Source of the DNA: JACSRF01 sp964504445
Lineage (GTDB): Bacteria > Chloroflexota > Anaerolineae > Promineifilales > Promineifilaceae
Assembly: GCA_964504445.1 (NCBI GenBank)
Contig: CAZDEO010000005.1
Coordinates: 1-64,000, forward strand
DNA: 64,000 nucleotides
Reading direction: 5' to 3'
Shown: positions 7,641 to 16,326 of the stretch, in pieces
Numbering within the stretch: position 1 is the first letter of the stretch
Layout: every line of letters starts with the position of its first letter
Made by a program: the position numbers and the translations under genes
The notes under the pieces: generated by a model
Told to the model about the DNA's origin: nothing
Seen by the model: the letters and a program-made list of their open reading frames with translations, nothing else
The model's database searches: none

Positions 7641-8873
7641 ATGTTTGCCAGGACGCTGACCCTGTTGGAGTACGAGCCGCTTTTGGTTGCGGCGGAGGCG
7701 CTGCCCGATGGCGTGGGAGCGTGGCTGTGGCAAACCTATGACCAGCAGCAGGGGGTGCTGCGTGTGGAATTCCCGACGTTGGCGACGGGGGGACAGTGGC
7801 GGCTGACCAGCCTGGGCTGGGTGGGTAGCCTTCCCGTGGGGCCAGATCTTTTGCTGGAACTGGCGCCCAAGGTTAGCCTGCAAAATCTGTTTGCCATGTG
7901 GCGTTATGTGTACGACTTGCCCAGCGCCCATTGGCTGGCGGGGCTGACTTTGGCGGAATCGCTGGATGATTTTTTTGCACAGTTGGCGCTTATATTGGCG
8001 CAAGGGGTGCTGCAGCGGGCGCGGTTAGGATTGCACCAGGCATATCTGGTTGCGGAACGGCCGTTGCCAGTCCTACGTGGGCAAATTCGGTGGCGGCTGC
8101 TGCCCCGACCGGGCGACGTGCAGTTACCCTGCCGGTACGACTTATTGACGGCGGATATTTGGGAGAACCAGGTGCTGGCGGTAACGTTGGACCAGATTGC
8201 CCGCAGCGGGCGCTGCCCGGATGACGTGCAGCAGGTGGTAGCGCGGACGGCAAGGCTGCTGCGTGGCGTGGTGGCGCGTGACGCTCCGTTGCCTGAAGAG
8301 TGGTGGGAACGGCCGTACACTCGCCTTACCGCCGATTACCAGCCCCTTCATGCTGTGTGCCGCTTTTTCTTGGATCATGCCAGCCCTACGCACCAGGTTG
8401 GGGCGCGGCGCATGATGCCTTTTTTGGTGAATATGGCCCAATTGTACCAGCGGTTTGTGGCGGCGTGGTTGGCGGTGCATTTACCAGCGCCGTGGCGTGT
8501 GCGGGTGCAAGAAAATGTGCGGTTAAGCGGTGAAGGGGATATGGCTGTGGACATTGACCTGGTCCTCTATGACGGGGAAAACCGGCCACGCATGGTGCTG
8601 GATACGAAGTACAAAGCGCCGGAAAAGGCGGTGGCGCCTGACTTTCACCAGGTAGTGGCTTATGCCGCGGTGAAGGAGGTTGCGGCGGCGGCTTTAGTGT
8701 ATCCGGTAGAGTTGCAACGGCCGTTGGATGTGTCGCTGGGAGAGTTGCGCGTGCGCAGTTTGACCTTTGCCCTGGATGGTCCGTTGGAACTGTGCGGTCA
8801 AAAATTTTTACAGCAGCTTTTAACCTGGCTGGCGGCAACTTCCGCGCCACGACTGCGTAAGGGTTTGTCATGA
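7641..8873 (+). CDS. McrC-like subunit of a modification-dependent restriction system, without McrB
   Basis: The 410-residue protein matches the McrC layout: an N-terminal beta-rich domain (LTSLGWVGSLPVGPDLLLELAPKVS), a central helical part with LRGQIRW, and a C-terminal PD-(D/E)xK nuclease core seen as VDIDLVLYD and MVLDTKYK (about residues 300-324). McrC normally works with the GTPase McrB to cut DNA with modified cytosine. No GTPase is encoded within 7 kb on either side. The stop overlaps the next gene by 4 bp, so it is coupled to a YhfC-type membrane protein instead. The start is ATG 7641; GTG 7635 is possible. Confidence 0.75.
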   Translation: MFARTLTLLEYEPLLVAAEALPDGVGAWLWQTYDQQQGVLRVEFPTLATGGQWRLTSLGWVGSLPVGPDLLLELAPKVSLQNLFAMWRYVYDLPSAHWLAGLTLAESLDDFFAQLALILAQGVLQRARLGLHQAYLVAERPLPVLRGQIRWRLLPRPGDVQLPCRYDLLTADIWENQVLAVTLDQIARSGRCPDDVQQVVARTARLLRGVVARDAPLPEEWWERPYTRLTADYQPLHAVCRFFLDHASPTHQVGARRMMPFLVNMAQLYQRFVAAWLAVHLPAPWRVRVQENVRLSGEGDMAVDIDLVLYDGENRPRMVLDTKYKAPEKAVAPDFHQVVAYAAVKEVAAAALVYPVELQRPLDVSLGELRVRSLTFALDGPLELCGQKFLQQLLTWLAATSAPRLRKGLS

Positions 8874-9724
8874 ACAACTGGCCTTATGTGCTCAATCCGC
8901 TGTTGATGGTTGCCATGCCCTTATTACTAGCGTGGCAAATTGCGCGGCGGCGCAAACCGGGTTGGGGGCTGTTTGGCGCAGGAGCGCTGACCTTTGTGTT
9001 GTCCCAGGTGGTGCACATTCCATTTAATTGGCTGGTTTTGCAGCGTTTTGCCCTCATTCCCACAAACTTTTCCGTGACGGCTAACCTTGTGCTTTATGCC
9101 GTCTTTTTGGGCCTGTCCTCGGGTATTTTTGAAGAGGTTGCGCGCTACCTGACCTACCGCTTTTGGATGACGGAGGCGCGCACCTGGGGCAAGGGGTTGA
9201 TGCTGGGGGCAGGCCACGGGGGCATTGAGGCGATTTTGTTGGGTCTGTTGGTGGGCGTGAATTATGCCGCATTGGCGGCCATTGACCGGGGAGCCTGGGC
9301 GATTCAGCTTTCGGCGGAGGAGTGGCCGTTGGTGCAGGCGCAGATTACAGCCCTTTTTACCGCGCCCTGGTATGATGTGCTGCTGGGGGCTGTAGAGCGG
9401 GCCTTTGCGCTATGTTTGCACCTGGCAGCGTCGCTGTTGGTGATGCAGACGGTGGTGCGGCGGCAGGCCCGCTGGCTGCTGGCGGCCATTTTGCTACACG
9501 CGGGGGCGAATGGGTTGGTGGTGTTTACGGCCGTCTACTGGAACATTTACTGGGCGGAATTGTTTTTGGCTGGGGTGGCGCTGCTCTGTGTCGGTATCAT
9601 TTTTGCCTTGCGCGCGCCGGAACCCAGGGAGGCAGAGTTGCCGCCGCTGCCCCCACCTTTGCCAAGTGCCCCCCTGGAGTTGGATATTACGGCGGAAACT
9701 TTGGAACGAAGTCGTTACAGTTAA
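8870..9724 (+). CDS. YhfC-family intramembrane protein, CPBP-like putative protease
   Basis: The 284-residue protein has about seven membrane helices. Its key motifs fit the YhfC family: FEEVARYLTYR (about residues 86-96), GAGHGGIEA (about residues 108-116), ERAFALCLH and ILLHAGANG. Paired Glu and His residues inside membrane helices are the hallmark of CPBP-like intramembrane metalloproteases. The C-terminal tail is Pro-rich and cytoplasmic or external. It overlaps mcrC by 4 bp and precedes an ABC exporter by about 20 bp. Activity and substrate are unknown. Confidence 0.7.
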   Translation: MNNWPYVLNPLLMVAMPLLLAWQIARRRKPGWGLFGAGALTFVLSQVVHIPFNWLVLQRFALIPTNFSVTANLVLYAVFLGLSSGIFEEVARYLTYRFWMTEARTWGKGLMLGAGHGGIEAILLGLLVGVNYAALAAIDRGAWAIQLSAEEWPLVQAQITALFTAPWYDVLLGAVERAFALCLHLAASLLVMQTVVRRQARWLLAAILLHAGANGLVVFTAVYWNIYWAELFLAGVALLCVGIIFALRAPEPREAELPPLPPPLPSAPLELDITAETLERSRYS

Positions 9725-9743
9725 TGGAATTCGGGTGATTGAT

Positions 9744-10673
9744 ATGATTAGAACTGACAATTTGACGAAGAAATTCGGAACGCAAACGGCCGTAGACCGG
9801 TTGACGATTGATATTGCCGAAGGGGAAGTTTTTGGCTTCCTGGGGCCAAATGGCGCCGGTAAAACCACCACCGTCCGCATGTTAACCAGCCTCATTGCCC
9901 CTACCGGTGGTCAGGCAACGGTTTTTGGCTTCCAGGTAGGGCGTGATGATCAAAACATTCGCCGCAACGTCGGCATTTTAACCGAGACGCCGGGAATGTA
10001 CGAGCGCCTGACGGCCGAATATAACCTGACTGTTTACGCTAACTTGTACGAAGTGCAGGATGTGGCCGGGCAAGTAGAACGGTACTTACGCATGTTAGGC
10101 TTGTGGGAGCGCCGCAAAGATATAGTAGGCACTTTTAGCAAGGGGATGCGCCAGAAGCTGGCCATTGCCCGTGCCTTACTGCACGAACCACGAGTGCTTT
10201 TTTTAGACGAGCCAACTTCTGGGCTAGATCCCGAGGCGGGCAAGCTGGTGCGGGATTTTATTGCCGAATTGAAAGGGCAGGGGCGCACGATTTTCATTTG
10301 TACCCACAACCTGGACGAAGCCGACCGGTTGTGTGACCGGGTGGCGGTGTTTAAGACGCAGCTGCGCGTGGTAGACACGCCGCGGGGTCTGCGGAAGCAG
10401 TTGTATGGGCGGCAGGTGGTGTTTCATCTGGCTGAGGAAGCGGGAAAGTGGGAAACGGCCGTGGCCGATCAGCCCTACGTCAAACGCACCCAGGTACACG
10501 ACAACAAGCTCGTCATCGCCCTTGATGACCCCGAAATCCACAACCCGGAACTTATTCGCCTGTTAGTCAACCAGGGCGCAAACATCCAATTTGTGGGCGA
10601 ACTGCGCCATTCCTTAGAGGACATTTACCTCCAACTGGTACAGGATCACCAGCAACCGGAGATTGAACAATGA
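9744..10673 (+). CDS. ABC transporter ATP-binding protein (ABC-2 exporter type)
   Basis: The 309-residue ATPase shows Walker A GPNGAGKTT (about residues 37-45), signature FSKGMRQKLAIARALL (about 131-146), Walker B VLFLDEPTSGLDPE and the switch HNLDEAD. The C-terminal 80 residues form the extra domain of NatA/CcmA-like exporters. It drives the permease encoded next, overlapping by 4 bp. The start at 9744 gives MIRTDNLTKKFG, the usual family beginning; extensions upstream would overlap the YhfC gene. Confidence 0.9.
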   Translation: MIRTDNLTKKFGTQTAVDRLTIDIAEGEVFGFLGPNGAGKTTTVRMLTSLIAPTGGQATVFGFQVGRDDQNIRRNVGILTETPGMYERLTAEYNLTVYANLYEVQDVAGQVERYLRMLGLWERRKDIVGTFSKGMRQKLAIARALLHEPRVLFLDEPTSGLDPEAGKLVRDFIAELKGQGRTIFICTHNLDEADRLCDRVAVFKTQLRVVDTPRGLRKQLYGRQVVFHLAEEAGKWETAVADQPYVKRTQVHDNKLVIALDDPEIHNPELIRLLVNQGANIQFVGELRHSLEDIYLQLVQDHQQPEIEQ

Positions 10674-11461
10674 ACAAAATCAAAACCATTGTACGCAAAG
10701 AATGGGCAGAAGTCTTCAAAAATCGCATGGTGCTCTTCACCGTGATCTTTCTACCATTAATCATGGTCGTCTTGCCTTTAGGCACGCTGGCAGCCATGAA
10801 TACCTGGAACGCCGAATTTACCGCAAGCCAAGATGCCGGAGAGATGGCGTTCATGGGAGAAATGTGCGCTGGCTTGTCGGAAATGGATTGCACCCAGGTA
10901 TATACCCTCAATTTGTTTACGCTGATGTTGATGATTTTGCCGGTGGTTATTCCCGTGACCATTGCTGCTTACAGTATCGTGGGCGAAAAGACGTCCCGCA
11001 GCCTGGAACCTTTATTGGCCACGCCTATTACCACGGAAGAGTTGGTTATAGGTAAAGTGATTGCGGCCGTTGTGCCGGCCGTATTGGCGACCTGGCTGGC
11101 TTTTGCCATCTACCTGACGGGTGCCTGGCTCATGGTGCCCGCCCACATTTTCGCCTATCTGGTTGAACCTATGTGGCTGCTGGCCATCCTCGTAGTCAGC
11201 CCTTTACTCACATTGTTGGCGGTGGCAATGGCACTCATGGTTTCCTCTCGCGTTTCTGATCCTCGGGTAGCTGAACAGTTGTCGGCTTTAGTGGTGCTGC
11301 CATTGATTATGCTGGTTGTGGGGCAATCTGTAGGCTTCATTTTGGTTGATCAACGGGTCATCTTCATTATGGGGGCTGTTGCTGCGGTGCTGGATGTGCT
11401 GTTACTTTACTTCAGCGTCAAGGTTTTTCAGCGTGAGACAATTCTTACCCGCTGGAAATGA
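10670..11461 (+). CDS. ABC-2 type transporter permease (NatB-like)
   Basis: The 263-residue membrane protein begins MNKIKTIVRKEWAEVFKNR, the cytoplasmic ABC-2 permease entry, followed by a helix, an external loop with two Cys (CAGLSEMDC) and five further helices. EKTSRSLEPLLATPITTEEL after the second helix is the conserved ABC-2 coupling segment. It pairs with the preceding ATPase. The exported substrate cannot be deduced. Confidence 0.88.
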   Translation: MNKIKTIVRKEWAEVFKNRMVLFTVIFLPLIMVVLPLGTLAAMNTWNAEFTASQDAGEMAFMGEMCAGLSEMDCTQVYTLNLFTLMLMILPVVIPVTIAAYSIVGEKTSRSLEPLLATPITTEELVIGKVIAAVVPAVLATWLAFAIYLTGAWLMVPAHIFAYLVEPMWLLAILVVSPLLTLLAVAMALMVSSRVSDPRVAEQLSALVVLPLIMLVVGQSVGFILVDQRVIFIMGAVAAVLDVLLLYFSVKVFQRETILTRWK

Positions 11462-11463
11462 AT

Positions 11464-11493
11464 TTGCGCTAATTTTCACTTTTGTTATATAAT
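11464..11493 (+). promoter_or_regulatory. Promoter of the rpsB operon
   Basis: A perfect TATAAT (11488-11493) lies 18 bp after a partial -35 box TTGCGC (11464-11469). It would start a transcript with a leader of about 220 nt before rpsB. Confidence 0.5.
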
Positions 11494-11499
11494 CCCGCG

Positions 11500-11722
11500 G
11501 CTGACCTGATAGGAACCCCCATTTAGGTACAAGCTTAACATATTACACACATTCGGACTGTAACGGGTGTGCTTGCCGTGTGCGCCTATGCCGTTAATGA
11601 CTTTGTGTCCCCCTCGAACGGCCGTGGCGGACATGTGGCCGTGCAAGCTCCGGAACAGGTTGATGAATGTGGAAGCCGCGAACGTGAGTTCGCTAAAACA
11701 CATTAAAAGGAGATACCCTCAA
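11500..11722 (+). promoter_or_regulatory. Long rpsB leader with hairpin, possible S2 autoregulatory site
   Basis: About 220 nt separate the promoter from the rpsB start with no convincing gene. Near its 3' end GCGAAC (11678-11683) pairs with GTTCGC (11688-11693) around GTGA, 11 nt upstream of the AAAAGGAGA ribosome site. Ribosomal protein S2 regulates its own mRNA in several phyla through structured leaders; whether this one does is inference. Confidence 0.4.
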
Positions 11723-12598
11723 ATGGCCATTATTTCAATGAAAGCCTTGTTGGAAACTGGCGTCCATTTTGGACACCGCACCCGCCGTTGGAATCCGAAG
11801 ATGAAGCCATACATCTTCACCGAGCGGAATGGGATTCATATTCTTGACTTACAGCAGACAATTGTCCTCATCGAAGATGCTTACAACGTGATTCGGGACA
11901 CAGTTGCTGATGGTGGGTCTGTTTTGTTTGTGGGGACAAAACGGCAGGCTCAAGACACGATTGCTACCGAAGCGGCCCGGGCACAGCAGCCTTTTGTGAA
12001 TGAACGTTGGCTGGGTGGTACATTGACCAACTGGCAAACGATCAAGCAGCGTATTGATTATTTGAATAAGCTGGAAGAGCGCCAGGGTGCTGGTGATTTT
12101 GACCTTCTTAAAAAGCGAGAGCGCTTGCGGGTAGAACGAGAAATTGAAAAGCTAAATTTGCGCCTGGGCGGTATTCGAAAAATGAAGAAATTGCCGGACC
12201 TGTTGTTTGTTGTAGATGTCAGCAATGAGGAAACGGCCATTCGCGAGGCGAACATTCTTGATATCCCGGTTATTGGCGTGGTGGATACTAATTGTGATCC
12301 GGATCCCATTGACTTTGTCATTCCTTCTAACGATGATGCCATCCGAGCAATTAAGCTAATTGTGGGGAAAATGGCGGATGCTGCTTTGGAGGGGTTAGCC
12401 ATGCGTAAAGAGGTGGTGGATGAAGAAGAAGTCACCGATTTGGATGGGTACACCTATGGATCTTTTGATGAAGATGCCTCAGATGAAGATTTGTTGGGAG
12501 CATCTACGTTGGCAAAGTTGCGCGAAGTAGATGCTGACGAACCTGAAGAGGATGAAGATTACATAGCCGAGCCTGGCGAGGACGAAGAAGACGAGTAA
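11723..12598 (+). CDS. rpsB: 30S ribosomal protein S2
   Basis: The protein binds 16S rRNA on the small subunit. MKALLETGVHFGHRTRRWNPKMKPYIF, FVNERWLGGTLTNWQTI and ANILDIPVIGVVDTNCDPD are classic S2 segments. The 291 residues exceed the usual 240-260 because of an acidic C-terminal tail of about 60 residues (EEDEDYIAEPGEDEEDE). The start at 11723 follows AAAAGGAGA (11705-11713). It heads the conserved rpsB-tsf-pyrH-frr-uppS-cdsA block. No ACGGCCGT lies inside the gene. Confidence 0.97.
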   Translation: MAIISMKALLETGVHFGHRTRRWNPKMKPYIFTERNGIHILDLQQTIVLIEDAYNVIRDTVADGGSVLFVGTKRQAQDTIATEAARAQQPFVNERWLGGTLTNWQTIKQRIDYLNKLEERQGAGDFDLLKKRERLRVEREIEKLNLRLGGIRKMKKLPDLLFVVDVSNEETAIREANILDIPVIGVVDTNCDPDPIDFVIPSNDDAIRAIKLIVGKMADAALEGLAMRKEVVDEEEVTDLDGYTYGSFDEDASDEDLLGASTLAKLREVDADEPEEDEDYIAEPGEDEEDE

Positions 12599-12603
12599 CG
12601 GAA

Positions 12604-12640
12604 AAAAGCCAGGCTCTCTTTTTAGAAGCCTGGCTTTTCA
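12604..12640 (+). terminator. Terminator/attenuator between rpsB and tsf
   Basis: AAAAGCCAGGCT (12604-12615) pairs perfectly with AGCCTGGCTTTT (12627-12638). The T-run is short, so partial read-through into tsf is likely. Confidence 0.65.
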
Positions 12641-12671
12641 GAATAATACGATTTTAGGAGCGTATTCAATT

Positions 12672-13271
12672 ATGAATATTACGACTGCTATGGTTAAGGA
12701 GTTGCGTGAAGCAACGGGCGCGGGTGTTCTGGAAGCTAAGAAGGCGTTGGAGGCCGCAAATGGTGATTTTGATGCGGCTGTGGATGCTTTGCGGGCTAAG
12801 GGAGCAGCGCGGGCCGCTAAGCGGGCTGATCGGGCCGCTAAAGAGGGCGTTATTGAATTGTATGCTCACCCAGGGAATCGGGTTGGGGTTATTTTGGAAT
12901 TGAATTGTGAAACTGATTTTGTGGCGCGTAATGAACAATTCCGCGAATTAGCGCATGACCTGGCTTTGCATATTGCGGCTATGGGACCGCGCTATTTGAC
13001 TCGTGAAGAGGTGCCGCAGGAGGAGTTGGACCGGGAGTTGCAGGTATTGCGGGAGCAAGCTTTGGCTGAGGGTAAGCCGGAGGCGATTGTGGAAAAGATT
13101 GTTTCTGGACGGGTGAATAAGTTTTACGAAGAGTTCTGCCTGCTGGAGCAGCCTTTTGTAAAGGATGAAAAAATCACCATTAATGAGATGATTACGGAAG
13201 CGATTCGGACGACAGGTGAAAATATCATTGTTCGTCGTTTTGCGCGGTATGAATTGGGCGAGGCCCTTTGA
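12672..13271 (+). CDS. tsf: Translation elongation factor Ts
   Basis: EF-Ts exchanges GDP for GTP on EF-Tu. MVKELREATGAGVLEAKKALEAANGDFDAA is the N-terminal UBA-like domain and the motif CETDFVARNEQF (about residues 79-90) is the EF-Tu-contacting core. At 199 residues it is the short form with one core subdomain, as in Thermus and many Chloroflexota. GGAG (12657-12660) precedes the ATG. Confidence 0.96.
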   Translation: MNITTAMVKELREATGAGVLEAKKALEAANGDFDAAVDALRAKGAARAAKRADRAAKEGVIELYAHPGNRVGVILELNCETDFVARNEQFRELAHDLALHIAAMGPRYLTREEVPQEELDRELQVLREQALAEGKPEAIVEKIVSGRVNKFYEEFCLLEQPFVKDEKITINEMITEAIRTTGENIIVRRFARYELGEAL

Positions 13272-13282
13272 TTTGTAATTTG

Positions 13283-13320
13283 AGGGCGTCCTCCTGGGTA
13301 AGGGGGATGCCCTTTTGTTT
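13283..13320 (+). terminator. Probable terminator/attenuator between tsf and pyrH
   Basis: GAGGGCGTCCTCC (13282-13294) can pair with GGGGGATGCCCTTTT (13302-13316) with a few wobbles, followed by T-rich sequence. Confidence 0.45.
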
Positions 13321-13345
13321 TGACGTTAAGTTGGAGTTCGTGCCG

Positions 13346-14065
13346 ATGAGTGAGCCAGGTTATAAGCGGATTTTGCTGAAGATGGGTGGGGAGGCGCTTT
13401 CTGGGCCTGACGGGTTTGGGATTGATCCCCAGCGGGCGGCGGAAGTTGCGGAGATCGTAAAGGGTGTTTACGATTTGGGTGTGCAGGTGGCTATTGTGAT
13501 TGGGGGAGGTAATTTGTGGCGTGGTTCTTTGGGTATGAAGCAGGGTATGGACCGCTCAACGGCCGATCACATGGGTATGATTGCGACGGTGATGAATGCG
13601 CTGGCTTTGCAGGATGCGCTGGAGCGGGTGGGGGTGACGACGCGGGTGCAAACGGCCGTTGAAATGCGCACAATTGCTGAACCGTACATTCGCCTCCGTG
13701 CGATTCGCCATTTGGATAAGGGGCGTGTGGTGATTTTTGGCGGGGGGACGGGCAATCCTTATTTTACGACGGATACGGCGGGCGCATTGCGAGCCATGGA
13801 AATTAATGCGGATGTGCTGATTAAGGCGACGAAGGTGGACGCTATTTATGATGCCGATCCTTTTAAAAAGGCAGATGCCCGCCGATTTGACCAGATTTCT
13901 TATATCGATTTTCTAAATTCCCGCTTGAAGGTGATGGATAGTACGGCCGTTTCTTTGTGCATGGAAAATAATCTGCCTATTGTTGTCTTGAACTTTTGGC
14001 AGCCAGACAGCGTGCAAAGGCTCATTTTGGGGGAGACAATCGGCACAACCATTTGTAATGTATAA
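13346..14065 (+). CDS. pyrH: UMP kinase
   Basis: The enzyme phosphorylates UMP to UDP as a cytosolic hexamer. The 239-residue protein carries YKRILLKMGGEALSG at the N-terminus, VIGGGNLWRG (about residues 50-59), ADHMGMIATVMNALAL, and FGGGTGNPYFTTDTAGALRA (about 131-150), all diagnostic. The start at 13346 follows TTGGAG; an upstream in-frame start would add residues not seen in the family. Two ACGGCCGT copies lie inside, one reading as TAV in VQTAVEMRT. Confidence 0.97.
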   Translation: MSEPGYKRILLKMGGEALSGPDGFGIDPQRAAEVAEIVKGVYDLGVQVAIVIGGGNLWRGSLGMKQGMDRSTADHMGMIATVMNALALQDALERVGVTTRVQTAVEMRTIAEPYIRLRAIRHLDKGRVVIFGGGTGNPYFTTDTAGALRAMEINADVLIKATKVDAIYDADPFKKADARRFDQISYIDFLNSRLKVMDSTAVSLCMENNLPIVVLNFWQPDSVQRLILGETIGTTICNV

Positions 14066-14113
14066 TTGAGCCATATTTCTTCATCCTTTACTAACCACTA
14101 AACGGAGGTTCCC

Positions 14114-14671
14114 ATGATTCGCGAATTGTTACATGACGCAGAAAGCCGGATGAAAGGAGCCATCTCATCATTGGAGATTGACCTGGCGGGCTTTCGTACG
14201 GGGCGTGCTGCTCCGCAGTTGGTGGAGCGGGTTACCGTGGAACTTTATGGGTCCGAGATGCACCTGAACCAGTTGGCGGTGATTTCGGTACCAGAGCCTC
14301 AGCAGATTGCTATTCGCCCTTATGATCCTAGTTCCATTTCTGCCATTGAAAAAGCCATTTTGAAATCCGACCTGGGCATTATGCCTAATAACGATGGGAA
14401 GATTATTCGACTGAATATTCCCCGCTTAACAGAAGAACGGCGCCGTGACTTGAGCCGATTAGTGGCTAGGCGAATAGAGGAAGCAAAGGTGGCCGTGCGC
14501 AATGTGCGCCGCGATGCGTTAAATGATTTGCGTGATTTCAGTAAAGAGAAAATGATTTCTGAGGATGAGTTTTATACAGGCCAGGATGATTTGCAGGAAC
14601 TGACAGATAAGTATGTCGAGCAAATTGATGAGATTGGCAAGCTTAAAGAATCAGAAATCATGGAAGTTTAA
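14114..14671 (+). CDS. frr: Ribosome recycling factor
   Basis: RRF splits post-termination ribosomes with EF-G. The 185-residue protein has the expected ends and motifs: RTGRAAPQLVERVTVELYG (about residues 29-47), ISVPEPQQIAIRPYD, and RNVRRDALNDLRDF in the three-helix bundle. CGGAGG lies 6 nt before the ATG. Only 3 bp separate it from uppS. Confidence 0.97.
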   Translation: MIRELLHDAESRMKGAISSLEIDLAGFRTGRAAPQLVERVTVELYGSEMHLNQLAVISVPEPQQIAIRPYDPSSISAIEKAILKSDLGIMPNNDGKIIRLNIPRLTEERRRDLSRLVARRIEEAKVAVRNVRRDALNDLRDFSKEKMISEDEFYTGQDDLQELTDKYVEQIDEIGKLKESEIMEV

Positions 14672-14674
14672 CGC

Positions 14675-15415
14675 ATGATCACCCGCCCCCAACAAACTCA
14701 TTTGGATTTGTCTTCGTTAAGGGTGCCTGCGCATGTGGCCATTATTATGGATGGCAACGGCCGTTGGGCCAAGAAGCGCGAGTTACCACGACAGGCCGGA
14801 CATCGGGCAGGGGCGGAAAACTTACGGCGAATCATCAGCGCCTGTGTTGAATTTGGCATAAAGGTCCTGACCATTTACGCATTCTCAACTGAAAATTGGG
14901 GCCGCCCAGAACGAGAAGTCCGCGGCCTGATGAAGATCTTTGCCAGGGTCTTAGACCAAGAAATTTATGATCTCCATGGCCAAGGCGTTTGTCTTCACCA
15001 TTTAGGAGATTTGACCGGGGTTGATCCATCTTTGCAAGAAAAGGTGCGGCGCGCCATTGAGTTGACCAAGGACAATGATCGGCTTATCCTGAATGTAGCA
15101 TTCAATTACGGTGGACGAGCTGAAATATTACATGCCGTGCGGCAGATGCTGGCTGATGACATCTCGCCAGATGAGCTGACTGAGGAACTGTTTAGCTCTT
15201 ACTTGTTTACGGCTGGCTTGCCCGACCCCGACTTGGTCGTGCGCACCAGTGGTGAACTGCGCATTAGTAATTTTTTGATCTGGCAGGCAGCTTATGCTGA
15301 GTATTACCCCACTCCCGCGTATTGGCCAGATTTTGATCGTGAGGAGCTTTACAAAGCGATTTTAGCATTTAACCAGCGTGAAAGACGCTTTGGTTTGGTG
15401 CCGGATGAAGAGTAG
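14675..15415 (+). CDS. uppS: Isoprenyl transferase (undecaprenyl diphosphate synthase)
   Basis: This cis-prenyltransferase extends farnesyl diphosphate to the C55 carrier lipid used for cell-wall synthesis. The 246-residue protein has VAIIMDGNGRWAKKR with the catalytic Asp (about residues 24-38), AFSTENWGRPEREV (about 72-85), and RTSGELRISNFLIWQAAYAE (about 190-209). The NGRW codons coincide with an ACGGCCGT copy. Confidence 0.96.
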   Translation: MITRPQQTHLDLSSLRVPAHVAIIMDGNGRWAKKRELPRQAGHRAGAENLRRIISACVEFGIKVLTIYAFSTENWGRPEREVRGLMKIFARVLDQEIYDLHGQGVCLHHLGDLTGVDPSLQEKVRRAIELTKDNDRLILNVAFNYGGRAEILHAVRQMLADDISPDELTEELFSSYLFTAGLPDPDLVVRTSGELRISNFLIWQAAYAEYYPTPAYWPDFDREELYKAILAFNQRERRFGLVPDEE

Positions 15416-15438
15416 CAACCATTTCTAGAACCAAAACT

Positions 15439-16251
15439 ATGTTTTTGCAACGTGCGCTCATTTCCTTTACTTTAGGACCCCTGGCGCTGTACGTGGTGTA
15501 CTTGGGTGGCTGGTTCTATTTTTTGCCGATCACGGCCGTGCTCTTACTAGCGACTATTGAATACGCCGACTTAGTTAGACGACTTGGTTTACACCTTACC
15601 CGTTGGGTTTTGGTAACGGCCGTAGCTCTCCTTCTCACCGTTAGCCAATGGTTTGTTCACTACTTACCCCCGTCCCTAATCTTCACCCTGGGCGTGGCCA
15701 TGTTTGTATCCCTCATCACCTACGAAAAACAGCAAAGCAAAACAGCGCCCCAAGATTGGATGGCCCTTAGTGTGGGCATCATACTCCTTGGTTGGTTAGG
15801 TAGCCACTTCCTACAGTTACGCAACTTAGAAAGCATGGCCTGGCAGTGGACAATGCTTGCACTCCTTAGCACCTGGTTTGCCGATTCCGCTGCTTACGTC
15901 GTGGGTCGCTTCATGGCCGGCAAAATTCTACTAGGTCGCCACCAACTTTCACCCCGCCTAAGCCCCAACAAAACCGTCGAAGGCTACCTGGGTGGCATCA
16001 TATTAGGCACCCTAATCACCGTGACCATCGCCAGAATCATACAGCTCCCTCTGGAGCCAGCCTTCATCTTAGGTCTACTCATATCCATCCTTTCGCCCAT
16101 TGGTGATTTGGGCATTTCCCTACTCAAGAGAGAAGCAGGTGTCAAAGACTCCGGTCGGTTATTTGGCGAACATGGTGGCGCATTAGACCGTATTGACTCT
16201 TTAGTTTGGTCTGTTACCATGGCTTATTATTTAGCTTCTTTATTCATTTGA
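15439..16251 (+). CDS. cdsA: Phosphatidate cytidylyltransferase
   Basis: The enzyme makes CDP-diacylglycerol from phosphatidate and CTP for phospholipid synthesis in the membrane. The 270-residue protein has about eight helices and ends with the family signature LSPNKTVEGYLGGII (about residues 174-188), followed by GDLGISLLKREAGVKDSG and HGGALDRIDSL. It closes the conserved block. dxr, often next, is absent and fbp follows instead. Confidence 0.93.
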   Translation: MFLQRALISFTLGPLALYVVYLGGWFYFLPITAVLLLATIEYADLVRRLGLHLTRWVLVTAVALLLTVSQWFVHYLPPSLIFTLGVAMFVSLITYEKQQSKTAPQDWMALSVGIILLGWLGSHFLQLRNLESMAWQWTMLALLSTWFADSAAYVVGRFMAGKILLGRHQLSPRLSPNKTVEGYLGGIILGTLITVTIARIIQLPLEPAFILGLLISILSPIGDLGISLLKREAGVKDSGRLFGEHGGALDRIDSLVWSVTMAYYLASLFI

Positions 16252-16326
16252 AAATTACCCTGGCGCCATCCCATAAATTACCACGCTAACCTATTTCCCA
16301 ACTGAAACCGTGTAAGGAAGGCAAGA

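Noticed and set aside
9510..9743. Longer N-terminus for the ABC ATPase
   Set aside because: It lies inside the YhfC gene and has no ATPase-like sequence; ATG 9744 gives the usual beginning.
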